Assembly: GCA_031276615.1 (NCBI GenBank)
Contig: JAISND010000143.1
Coordinates: 1 to 9,343 of the forward strand
DNA length: 9,343 bases
Reading direction: 5' to 3'
Origin: Treponema sp.
GTDB taxonomy: Bacteria; Spirochaetota; Spirochaetia; Treponematales; Breznakiellaceae
Shown: positions 1-6,653 of the stretch, piece by piece
Position numbering within the stretch: position 1 is the stretch's first letter
How the letters are laid out: every line of letters starts with the position of its first letter
Notes under the pieces: model-generated
Database searches by the model: none
What the model saw: the letters and a program-made list of their open reading frames with translations, nothing else
Told to the model about the DNA's origin: nothing
Program-made: the position numbers and the translations under genes

Positions 1-541
1 CGCGCTGATTGTGGGATCAATTTTCCTGCGGGAACTTAGTCTTAAGGATGTGGCGGGTATCTTTATAGATACCGCCCGCGAGACGGCGATTATCGGATTC
101 ATCATCACCACTTCCGCCTTTTTCGGCTGGGTTCTGATGCGTACGGGGATCACCATAAGAATCTCCAGGGCCCTGCTTTCGGTAAGTACAAACCCCCTGG
201 TTATTCTTTTTATCCTGAATGTTTTCCTGCTGATTATCGGATGCTTCCTGGATTCCACCGTGGCCATTCTGATCCTTACGCCCATTCTGGTTCCGGTGAT
301 TAACCAACTGGGAATTGACCTTGTTCATTTCGGCGTTGTGATGGTATTGAATCTTATGATTGGCCTTTTAACCCCGCCCTTTGGGGTTGTCCTTTTTGTC
401 ATTCAGCATTATTCAAACCTTCCCTTTGCCCGCGTGGTTAAGGCGATAATGCCCTTTCTGATACCCCTGGGGTTTGTTATGATTTTGGCGACCCTGTGTC
501 CCGGGATCGTCCTCTGGCTTCCCAATCTTTTATTCGGATAG
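1..541 (+). CDS. TRAP transporter large permease (DctM family), 3' end only
   Basis: Partial gene. The reading frame is open from base 2, the true start lies left of the window, and the stop is TAG at 539-541, leaving about 179 visible residues. The visible part is strongly hydrophobic with several membrane segments. It carries the hallmark C-terminal pattern of TRAP large permeases: a short LDSTVAILILTPILVPV stretch, then GIDLVHFGVVMVLNLMIG, then LLTPPFGVVLFV. In this family the protein is the ion-coupled membrane subunit that imports organic acids or related solutes delivered by a periplasmic DctP-type binding protein. The binding protein and small subunit are presumably upstream and cannot be seen, so the substrate is unknown. 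The gene ends six bases before the esterase start, so the two are probably co-transcribed. The family call is secure. Confidence 0.93.
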   Translation, partial: ALIVGSIFLRELSLKDVAGIFIDTARETAIIGFIITTSAFFGWVLMRTGITIRISRALLSVSTNPLVILFILNVFLLIIGCFLDSTVAILILTPILVPVINQLGIDLVHFGVVMVLNLMIGLLTPPFGVVLFVIQHYSNLPFARVVKAIMPFLIPLGFVMILATLCPGIVLWLPNLLFG

Positions 542-547
542 AATGTT

Positions 548-1336
548 ATGTCGCTTTTTTCGGGCAATATTTTTTCCAGGTCCCTGGTGATGGATACCCA
601 GATCTTTGCCTGCCTGCCGCAGGACGGAAGGAAGTATAAAAAGGGGCCGCCGCCCAAGACGCTTTTTTTGCTCCACGGCATATCCGGCAACGCGGCTAAT
701 TTTGTTCATAATACGCCGGTACATTTTTATTCCCAGCAGTACGGCATAGCGATTATCATGCCCGAGGTTCAGCGGAGTTTTTATCAGGACATGAAGGGCG
801 GGCTGCTGTATTACAGTTATATAACAAAGGAACTGCCCGCCCTTTGCGCGGAACTGTTTAATATTTCCGTTACCAGGGAAAATTTAAGCATCGCCGGATT
901 ATCCATGGGCGGGTACGGGGCAATGTACGCCGCCTTCAGCGCGCCGGAAGTGTTTTCAGCCTGCGGCGCCTTTGCGCCGGCCTGTGATATTAAAAGCCAG
1001 GTCGCTTCGTATAACCGCTACGCGGGTTTTGGTCAGGTGGGTTACCGCATGGAGCATGAATTCGCCGGAATATTCGGCGAAGATTTTGCCGTTCCCGACT
1101 CAATCGATCTGTACCGGTTAAGCGGGAAGGTTTCACGGGAATCGCTTAAACCCCGCCTTTACATTGGTACCGGTACCGAAGATCCTCTGCATGATCAGAG
1201 CGTCAAGTTTCGGGATCATGTTCAGAAACTGGATATTGACATGATTTATGAAGAGTGGCCGGGCGATCATGACTGGATTTTCGGAAACGAGGCGCTGAAG
1301 CGGATGCTGGCTCATTTTTATTCCGCGGCAAATTGA
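548..1336 (+). CDS. Alpha/beta-hydrolase esterase, esterase D / tributyrin-esterase type
   Basis: The protein is 262 residues with no signal peptide, so it is probably cytoplasmic. An oxyanion-hole motif HGISG lies at residues 43-47. The nucleophile elbow GLSMGG puts the catalytic serine at 119. The acid is probably D212 in GTGTEDPLHD and the base H241 in WPGDHDW, so the triad looks complete. Length and motif order match the small esterase family that includes EstA and S-formylglutathione hydrolase-like enzymes, which cleave short acyl esters; the real substrate is not readable. The ATG at 548 follows the TRAP permease stop by six bases, with only a weak GGATAG-like ribosome site inside the end of the permease gene. 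This suggests coupled translation and that the esterase acts on a compound the TRAP system imports (inference). The promoter at 1351 begins a new unit downstream. Confidence 0.9.
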   Translation: MSLFSGNIFSRSLVMDTQIFACLPQDGRKYKKGPPPKTLFLLHGISGNAANFVHNTPVHFYSQQYGIAIIMPEVQRSFYQDMKGGLLYYSYITKELPALCAELFNISVTRENLSIAGLSMGGYGAMYAAFSAPEVFSACGAFAPACDIKSQVASYNRYAGFGQVGYRMEHEFAGIFGEDFAVPDSIDLYRLSGKVSRESLKPRLYIGTGTEDPLHDQSVKFRDHVQKLDIDMIYEEWPGDHDWIFGNEALKRMLAHFYSAAN

Positions 1337-1350
1337 GATTTATTTTTTCG

Positions 1351-1379
1351 TTGACGGCTCAATGAAAGAGTTGTATTAT
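1351..1379 (+). promoter_or_regulatory. Sigma70-like promoter for the ABC/cyclase operon
   Basis: A -35 box TTGACG (1351-1356) and a -10 box TATTAT (1374-1379) are separated by exactly 17 bases, each one mismatch from consensus. The site lies in the 83-base gap between the esterase stop and the binding-protein start. Transcription would begin near 1386, giving a leader of about 34 bases. No convincing terminator is seen between the esterase stop and this promoter, so some read-through from the TRAP/esterase unit is possible. Confidence 0.75.
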
Positions 1380-1382
1380 AAG

Positions 1383-1400
1383 GGAATACCCACGTGTTCC
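1383..1400 (+). promoter_or_regulatory. Dyad / 5'-leader hairpin at the transcription start
   Basis: GGAATAC (1383-1389) and GTGTTCC (1394-1400) form an inverted repeat around a four-base spacer. As DNA it has one mismatch. As RNA that position is a G-U pair, so all seven pairs form. It sits on the expected +1 of the promoter and ends seven bases before the Shine-Dalgarno. It could be a repressor operator or a short leader hairpin. It is too short to be certain it is more than chance. Confidence 0.35.
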
Positions 1401-1407
1401 AATGACC

Positions 1408-1413
1408 AGGAGG
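1408..1413 (+). promoter_or_regulatory. Ribosome binding site AGGAGG deciding the binding-protein start
   Basis: A perfect AGGAGG lies six bases before the ATG at 1420. It falls inside the codons that would follow an earlier in-frame ATG at 1402, which has no ribosome site of its own. The start at 1420 is therefore chosen. It also gives a clean signal peptide beginning MKTTGK. Confidence 0.85.
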
Positions 1414-1419
1414 ATTGAA

Positions 1420-2454
1420 ATGAAAACGACCGGAAAATTTTTACCTGTTTTTCTGTGCCTGTTCCTCGCGGCGGGATTTGTATTCGCCGGGGGCGGCAAA
1501 CAGACGGACGCCAAAAGCGGCGGTTACGTAATCGGCTTCAGCAATTCATTTAACGGCAACACCTACCGCCAGGCAATGGAAGGCTACGCCCGGGAGGCGG
1601 CGGAAAAGCTCAAAGCCGCCGGAGAGCTCAGGGAGCTTATCTTTGCCGAGGCAAACCAGAACAACAGCGTTCAGGTTCAGCAGATTCAGAGTTTTATCAT
1701 GCAGAAGGTTGACGCCATCATCATCGATCCGGGTTCGGCCACCGCCTTGACCGGCGTTATTCAGGAAGCTTCCGACGCCGGCATTCCGGTTATCATCGTC
1801 AATGACGGCCCGGTAGAATCCCAGGCGGAACTTTGCTACCAGATCAACTTCGACGCGGTTGAGCAGATGAGCTACCTTGCCGAATGGGTTCTGAAAGAGA
1901 TCAACTACAGGGGCAATGTCATCGAACTCCGGGGGGCTATGGGCGATTCCTTTGACGCCCTCGCCCATTCGGGTTTCCGCAAGGTCCTGGACAAGTACCC
2001 GAATGTTAAAGTAGTCGCCGAGATTTACACCGACTGGACCGGTTCCAAGGCCCAGGCCGAGCTTTCTTCGGTGCTTCCCACCCTTCCGAAAATTGACGCC
2101 ATCCTGAACCAGGGCGGCGATTCCTACGCGGCGGTGCAGGCCTTCAGGGCCGCCGGGCTGCCCCTGCCGGTTATCGGCGGAGACAACCGTGGCTTCTTCC
2201 TCAAGTGGTGGGCCAACGAAGCGCCCGATTACAATTCCATTTCCGTTTCATCCAACCCCTGGGACGGCGCTACGGCGGTATACGCGGCGGTGGAGATTCT
2301 CAACGGCGCCAGGCCCCCCAAGACGATGATCCATCCCTTCGGCGTTGTTACCAAAGATCAGGTGCAGCAGTTCAAGGATGTCGCCGACGAGGCCATTGCC
2401 TGCCCGACTTTTGACCGCGAATGGGTAAAACAGAACATTCTGAATCAGAAATGA
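1420..2454 (+). CDS. Sugar-type ABC transporter periplasmic binding protein (CUT2, RbsB-like)
   Basis: From the ATG at 1420 the protein is 344 residues. It opens with a classical export signal: Lys at 2 and 6, a hydrophobic core at about 7-20, and a probable cut after A23 in VFA/GGGK. The mature part begins GYVIGFSNSFNGNTYRQAM (about 35-53), the first strand and helix of the periplasmic binding protein type 4 fold (ribose/galactose-binding relatives, PF13407 type). QKVDAIIIDPGSATAL (95-110), GIPVIIVNDG (121-130), DAILNQGGDSYAAVQAF (226-242) and PVIGGDNRG (250-258) follow in the expected order. W264 and W265 and the acidic residues near the hinge could contact ligand. The substrate is unknown: the family carries sugars but also other small molecules such as autoinducers, purines and polyols. 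It is the first gene of the operon, and its stop overlaps the cyclase start (ATGA at 2451-2454). Confidence 0.94.
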   Translation: MKTTGKFLPVFLCLFLAAGFVFAGGGKQTDAKSGGYVIGFSNSFNGNTYRQAMEGYAREAAEKLKAAGELRELIFAEANQNNSVQVQQIQSFIMQKVDAIIIDPGSATALTGVIQEASDAGIPVIIVNDGPVESQAELCYQINFDAVEQMSYLAEWVLKEINYRGNVIELRGAMGDSFDALAHSGFRKVLDKYPNVKVVAEIYTDWTGSKAQAELSSVLPTLPKIDAILNQGGDSYAAVQAFRAAGLPLPVIGGDNRGFFLKWWANEAPDYNSISVSSNPWDGATAVYAAVEILNGARPPKTMIHPFGVVTKDQVQQFKDVADEAIACPTFDREWVKQNILNQK

Positions 2455-3158
2455 ACGGGAAATCCTGTATTGAGCTGATGGAATATGCCGTCACCCACGC
2501 CAGGGTGATTGATCTTACCCATACCCTGGAGCCGGGTATGCCCGCGTGGCCTACCCAGGCCCGGTATGGTTCGGTGGTCTATGAATCCTACGACTGGGGC
2601 GATGGCGCCATACATTCCATGATCACCATGTCGGAGCATACGGGAACCCACATTGACGCCCCAAAGCATTTTATAAGGGGGGGCTGTCCGGTTGATGAAC
2701 TGCCCCCCGCTCTGGTGACGGGGCGCGGCGTAAATATCAACGCCGTGTTTGTGAAGCCCAGGGGAACCTTCGGCCTGGCGGAACTTACGGAATTTGAGGC
2801 GAAAAACGGAGAAATCAGGAAAGGCGACATCGTGATGTTCCGTTTTGGCTGGGACAGCAAGTACCGTCTTGCGCCTGACTCCGGGGAATACCTGCGGGAC
2901 TGGCCCGGTCTTGCGCCTGACGCCGCGGAATACCTTGCGGAAAGGCAGATTGCCGCGGCGGGCTGCGATACCCTTGCCCTTGATCCCTTCGGCAGCGACA
3001 ACCCCTGTCATCCCATTCTTCTTGGCAGGGGGATTCCCATTCTTGAAAACATCGACAACCTTTCCGGGCTGCCGGTTTTTTCCTACGTTGTGGGTCTCCC
3101 GAACAAGTTCAAGGGCGGTTCCGGATCGCCGATCCGGCTGATTGCGTTTATTGACTAG
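2451..3158 (+). CDS. Cyclase-family metal-dependent hydrolase (PF04199 type, kynurenine formamidase-like)
   Basis: Read from the ATG at 2451, which overlaps the preceding stop, the protein is 235 residues, a normal length for the family. The frame stays open back to 2421, but that stretch overlaps the previous gene. The signature is SEHTGTHIDAPKHF at residues 61-74. H63, H67 and D69 are the expected metal ligands, with H73 nearby. An early DLTHTLEPGMPAWP (21-34) and a late DTLALDPFGSD (173-183) followed by H187 also fit. Family members include KynB kynurenine formamidase and isatin hydrolase, which open amide or lactam bonds, plus many uncharacterised cyclases. No kynurenine-pathway genes are near, so KynB is not claimed. 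There is no signal peptide, so it should act in the cytoplasm. Its place inside the importer operon suggests it processes the imported compound (inference). Residues 139-163 contain a near-duplicate 14-residue unit. Confidence 0.88.
   Translation: MNGKSCIELMEYAVTHARVIDLTHTLEPGMPAWPTQARYGSVVYESYDWGDGAIHSMITMSEHTGTHIDAPKHFIRGGCPVDELPPALVTGRGVNINAVFVKPRGTFGLAELTEFEAKNGEIRKGDIVMFRFGWDSKYRLAPDSGEYLRDWPGLAPDAAEYLAERQIAAAGCDTLALDPFGSDNPCHPILLGRGIPILENIDNLSGLPVFSYVVGLPNKFKGGSGSPIRLIAFID
2866..2940 (+). repeat. Near-duplicate 42-bp in-frame unit inside the cyclase gene
   Basis: The 14 bases GTCTTGCGCCTGAC occur identically at 2866-2879 and 2908-2921, 42 bases (14 codons) apart. A second similar block, GGAATACC(T)TGCGG, follows each copy. 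In protein the copies read LAPDSGEYL and LAPDAAEYL. The period is a whole number of codons, so this looks like an old in-frame tandem duplication. Part of the resemblance may instead be the conserved PGL..DAAEYLAER helix of the family. Confidence 0.55.
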
Positions 3159-3171
3159 GTGGGGGAACGGC

Positions 3172-5655
3172 GTGGCACAGGAACCTCCCTATCTGGAGCT
3201 GAAGAACACGGACAGGTTTTTCGGCATAACCAGAGCGTTGAAGCAGGTCGATTTCCGGATCCGCCTTGGTGAGGTGATCGGCCTGGTGGGGGCTAACGGC
3301 GCCGGAAAGTCAACGCTGATAAAAATCGTCGCCGGAGCGCTTCCCCCCAGCGCCGGGGAAATCCGCATAGAGTCAAAAAAAATAGAGCACTATACCACGA
3401 AGGACGCAAAGGAAGCGGGGGTTTCCTGCGCCTATCAGGATCTGTCCCTCTGCACCAATTTGCGGGTGTACGAAAATTTCGCGCTTCTCAACATGAGCCA
3501 TACCTTCTTTGGCGCGCCTTCCTGGCGAAAGCATGAAAGGGAAGAAACGGTGAAGCTGCTGGAACATTATTTTCCCGGCAACGGCATTGACGTGATGAAG
3601 CCGATCAGCGCCCTGACCCTTGCTGAACGGCAGATTGTCGAAATTTGCAAGGCCCTGATGGCGCGGAATCTCAAGATCCTCGTGCTTGACGAGCCGACTT
3701 CCGCGCTGTCCAGCGACAAGGCGCGGCAGCTTCACCGGCTTGTTCGCGAATTAAGCGCCGCCGGAACGGCGGTTATCTATATTTCCCACAAGCTTGACGA
3801 GATAAAGGAAGTGAGTGACCGTATCGTGCTGATGCGGAACGGGGAAATCGCCGCCGAGCGCTGCGCGGCCGAGACCAGTACCGGAGAGCTTGTGAGTCTT
3901 CTCGGCGGGGAGACGGGGGCCGCGCCGCCGGACTTGTCCGCGGCGGGCGCCGGAGGGTCCGCGGCAGATGCCGGCGGGTTTCCGGAGGACTCTGCCGCCG
4001 CCGTTCCCTCCGGCAGGCCGCCTGTCGAGATAAAAAATTTTTCCGGCCGCTACCTGCGGGACATCAACTTCCACGCGGACTCCGGCGAAATACTGGGCAT
4101 TTCCGGGCTGGCAGGTTCCGGCCAGACGGAGCTGTTGAATCATATCTTCAGGGGCGCGCGCCGCGGCGGTTCAGCCATATCCGTAAGGGGCAGCGTTTCC
4201 TACATCAGCGGGGATCGCGCCAGGGAAGGAATCTTCCCGCTCTGGGATATCTTCGACAACATGCTTGTTTCAAGTTTGGGCCAGGTCGTTTCCGGCCTTT
4301 TTCTGAACAGAAAAAAATCCGAAACCCTTGTGAAATTTTGGTACGACAAGCTGAAATTCAAGGCCGAGGGAATTTACAGTCCCATCATGTCTTTAAGCGG
4401 CGGCAACCAGCAGAAAGCGCTTATCGCCCGGGGCATTGCCTCCGGCGCGGACATACTCATCCTGAACGATCCGACCGCGGGCGTCGATATTGAAACCAAG
4501 CAGGAAATTTACGGTCTCCTCAGAGAGGCAAAGGCCGCGGGCAAGGCGGTTATCTTTTACAGTACCGAAGACGCGGAAATGGAGATCTGCGATCGCGCCT
4601 ATATCATGCGGGACGGTACTGTTACCGGAGAGCTGAAGGGCGCGGAGATAACCGTGCCGAACGTCGTAAAGGCTTCGTTCAGGGAAACGGCGAAAAAAGA
4701 ATCCGGCCGGGAAATTTCAAAGATGGGGAATTTCCTTTCTTCCCGCGCGCTTCTGCCGCTTTTTACCATGATTCTGCTGTTCTGCGTAAACGCGGCCTTC
4801 AACCCGAATATTCTTTCGTATAACAGCATCCGCATGCTCGTCGGGGCGGCGGCACCGCTGGTGTTCGCCGGACTCGGGCAGATGTTTATCGTGGGCATAG
4901 GCGATATCGACATGGGCAACGGCTATTCCATAGGACTGGTGAATGTGCTGACAGCGGTTGTACTTTCGGGGAATTTGCTGTACGGCGCGCTGGGCCTTCT
5001 GGTTTTTATTGCCGCCTATATGATGATGGGACTCCTTATCGAGGCACGGAAGATTCCCGCCATAGTTGTTACCCTGGGCGCGCAGTTTATCTGGCTTGGC
5101 GCAGCCCTGGTTTTGTCTCCGGTACCGGGCGGAAAATGTCCCGAATGGCTCCGCCTGTTTTACCGTTTCAGGCTTGCGGTGATACCCGTGCCGGTTGTCC
5201 TCTGCATCCTGGCGGCCCTTTTCTGTTATCTGATTCTCTTCAGGTCCAAGTACGGAATTATCCTGCGGGGCATCGGCAACAACCCCCAGGCCGTTATGCG
5301 CTCCGGCTGGTCTTACCGTGCCGCCAGGATGGCCGGTTATGCCCTGGCAGGGTCAATGGTGGTCCTGTCCGGCCTGTTTTTAACCGCCGTCAGCCTGGGA
5401 GCGGACGCCAACGCGGCCAGTTCCTACTGCATGCTGAGCATTGCCACGGTGGTGCTGGGGGGCTGCGAATTTTCCGGCGGCTACATGGAGCCGATAGGCG
5501 TTGTCGCCGGCGCTGTCGCAATGTCCCTTATTACCACGGTGCTTACCTTTATGCGCATTGGTTCCAATTATCAGACCGCTGTTATGGGAATTATCCTTAT
5601 TCTGGTTCTGGTAATCAAACTGTTTGCCGGCCGGTACAAAGAGGCCCGGTCATGA
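3172..5655 (+). CDS. Fused ABC transporter: two RbsA-like ATPase domains plus RbsC-like permease
   Basis: Starting at GTG 3172, preceded by GGTGGGGG and 13 bases after the cyclase stop, the protein is 827 residues. Normal RbsA-type ATPases are about 500 and permeases about 320, so this is a fusion. NBD1: Walker A GANGAGKST (40-48), signature LTLAERQ (148-154), Walker B LVLDEP (170-175), H-loop ISHK (H206). An Ala/Gly/Pro-rich linker spans about 246-283. NBD2: degenerate Walker A GLAGSGQTE (312-320), signature LSGGNQQK (408-415), Walker B ILNDPTAGVD with Asn-Asp in place of Asp-Glu (432-433), and no H-loop histidine (YSTED). Degenerate second sites are common in this family. From about 525 onward the chain is membrane-spanning, with the permease motif GIGNNPQAVMRSGWS (700-714). 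It would energise and partly form the channel for the binding protein's cargo. An in-frame ATG at 4723 could start a free 310-residue permease. Confidence 0.92.
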   Translation: MAQEPPYLELKNTDRFFGITRALKQVDFRIRLGEVIGLVGANGAGKSTLIKIVAGALPPSAGEIRIESKKIEHYTTKDAKEAGVSCAYQDLSLCTNLRVYENFALLNMSHTFFGAPSWRKHEREETVKLLEHYFPGNGIDVMKPISALTLAERQIVEICKALMARNLKILVLDEPTSALSSDKARQLHRLVRELSAAGTAVIYISHKLDEIKEVSDRIVLMRNGEIAAERCAAETSTGELVSLLGGETGAAPPDLSAAGAGGSAADAGGFPEDSAAAVPSGRPPVEIKNFSGRYLRDINFHADSGEILGISGLAGSGQTELLNHIFRGARRGGSAISVRGSVSYISGDRAREGIFPLWDIFDNMLVSSLGQVVSGLFLNRKKSETLVKFWYDKLKFKAEGIYSPIMSLSGGNQQKALIARGIASGADILILNDPTAGVDIETKQEIYGLLREAKAAGKAVIFYSTEDAEMEICDRAYIMRDGTVTGELKGAEITVPNVVKASFRETAKKESGREISKMGNFLSSRALLPLFTMILLFCVNAAFNPNILSYNSIRMLVGAAAPLVFAGLGQMFIVGIGDIDMGNGYSIGLVNVLTAVVLSGNLLYGALGLLVFIAAYMMMGLLIEARKIPAIVVTLGAQFIWLGAALVLSPVPGGKCPEWLRLFYRFRLAVIPVPVVLCILAALFCYLILFRSKYGIILRGIGNNPQAVMRSGWSYRAARMAGYALAGSMVVLSGLFLTAVSLGADANAASSYCMLSIATVVLGGCEFSGGYMEPIGVVAGAVAMSLITTVLTFMRIGSNYQTAVMGIILILVLVIKLFAGRYKEARS

Positions 5656-6614
5656 AAAGGCTGAAGGGTTTCGGCGGCTTTATCTGGCCCCTGCTCGGCT
5701 CCGCGATTCTCTGGGCGCTGATCGGCCTTGTGTCGGGGAAATTCACGGCAGCCCAGTTTTATACCTGCGCCAAGCTGTCGACCTTCGCCATGCTTCTTGG
5801 CCTTGCGCAGATGACCGTAGTTACCTCGGGCGACGGCGCCATTGATCTTTCCCAGGTTTACAGCCTGACCCTCTGCGCCTTTGTGGCCTGTCATTTTATG
5901 GTGATACATACCGTTTTGGGGCTTTTTATGGCGATCCTGGCGGGCTGCCTGTGCGGGCTTGCCAACGGCCTCATCAACGGCTTTTTCAGGGTTCCCGCGA
6001 TGATCACCACCCTCGCGACGGGCTATATCCTCTTTTCCGTCAATCTTGTCAGCGCGCCCTTCCTCAAGACCCTGCCGAATCCGGCCTTTGTCGATTTTAT
6101 AAATACAAACATCGGCGGCATTTCAATGCTTACCTTTATCGTTGTTTTGGCCGCCCTGCTGCTTGCCCTGCTGCTTTACGGGACGCCCTACGGCAAGCGG
6201 CTTCACGCGGTGGGGCAGAACAGGACGGCGGCGGCCTGCGCGGGAATACCGGTGCGGACCGTGGTGATAAGCGCCTTTACCCTTGCGGGCGGCCTTACCG
6301 GACTGGCCGGCGCGCTTTGCGGCGCTTTTATCGGCGGCGCTTTTCAGGACATGGGTTCAACCTATTTTCTGCCCTCCGTTGCCGCCACTTTTGTCGGCGG
6401 TACCGCGGCCTCCGGCGGCAGATCCAATGTTGCGGGCGTGTGCCTTGGCGCCCTGATGATGTCTTTTATGTCGATGTTTCTCAACACCGCGAATCTTTCG
6501 CCGGGGGTGCAGCGTTTTATCCAGGGCCTTTTCCTGGTGTGTATCCTGATCGCGTCAGCCTCAGGCGGCGGCCGGGCAGGGAAGCGCCGGCGGGGCGCGG
6601 CGCAGGCGGCGTAA
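5652..6614 (+). CDS. CUT2-type ABC transporter permease (RbsC-like), second channel half
   Basis: The ATG at 5652 overlaps the TGA of the fused gene (ATGA at 5652-5655) and follows AAAGAGG at 5638-5644, so translation is coupled. The frame is open much further upstream, but that part lies inside the fused gene. The 320-residue product is almost entirely membrane segments. It shows the permease loop motif GDGAIDLSQ (residues 60-68), close to the GGIDLSVG of RbsC, and the cytoplasmic coupling motif VGQNRTAAACAGIPVR. These match BPD_transp_2-type permeases. It most likely pairs with the permease domain of the fused protein to form a two-subunit channel for the binding protein's ligand. The C-terminal tail is basic and Ala/Gly-rich (about 303-320). 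It is the last gene of the operon; the next gene is convergent and 39 bases away. Confidence 0.93.
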   Translation: MKRLKGFGGFIWPLLGSAILWALIGLVSGKFTAAQFYTCAKLSTFAMLLGLAQMTVVTSGDGAIDLSQVYSLTLCAFVACHFMVIHTVLGLFMAILAGCLCGLANGLINGFFRVPAMITTLATGYILFSVNLVSAPFLKTLPNPAFVDFINTNIGGISMLTFIVVLAALLLALLLYGTPYGKRLHAVGQNRTAAACAGIPVRTVVISAFTLAGGLTGLAGALCGAFIGGAFQDMGSTYFLPSVAATFVGGTAASGGRSNVAGVCLGALMMSFMSMFLNTANLSPGVQRFIQGLFLVCILIASASGGGRAGKRRRGAAQAA

Positions 6615-6653
6615 ACATTCCGGATTCCCGCACATGTCCGCCCGCCGCGGCAT

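Noticed and set aside
1402..1419. Earlier ATG for the binding protein
   Set aside because: The perfect AGGAGG lies downstream of it and is correctly spaced for the ATG at 1420.
2451..3158. Naming the cyclase kynB
   Set aside because: The metal motif is shared by many cyclase-family enzymes and no tryptophan-degradation genes are nearby.
3142..3171. TTG start giving a longer fused ABC protein
   Set aside because: It overlaps the end of the cyclase gene and has no ribosome site. GTG at 3172 has GGGGG-rich spacing before it.
4700..4730. Fusion explained by a sequencing error
   Set aside because: The frame passes through the junction without any stop or frame change and codes for plausible residues on both sides. 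It cannot be excluded without reads, but nothing in the sequence suggests it.
5136..5651. Upstream extension of the free permease frame
   Set aside because: It overlaps the permease domain of the fused gene in another frame, reads as an Arg/Gly/Pro-rich shadow, and the ATG at 5652 has a ribosome site and stop overlap.
6615..6653. Intrinsic terminator between the ABC operon and the MFS gene
   Set aside because: Only short GC palindromes such as CCGCGG are present, with no stable stem followed by a T-run on either strand.
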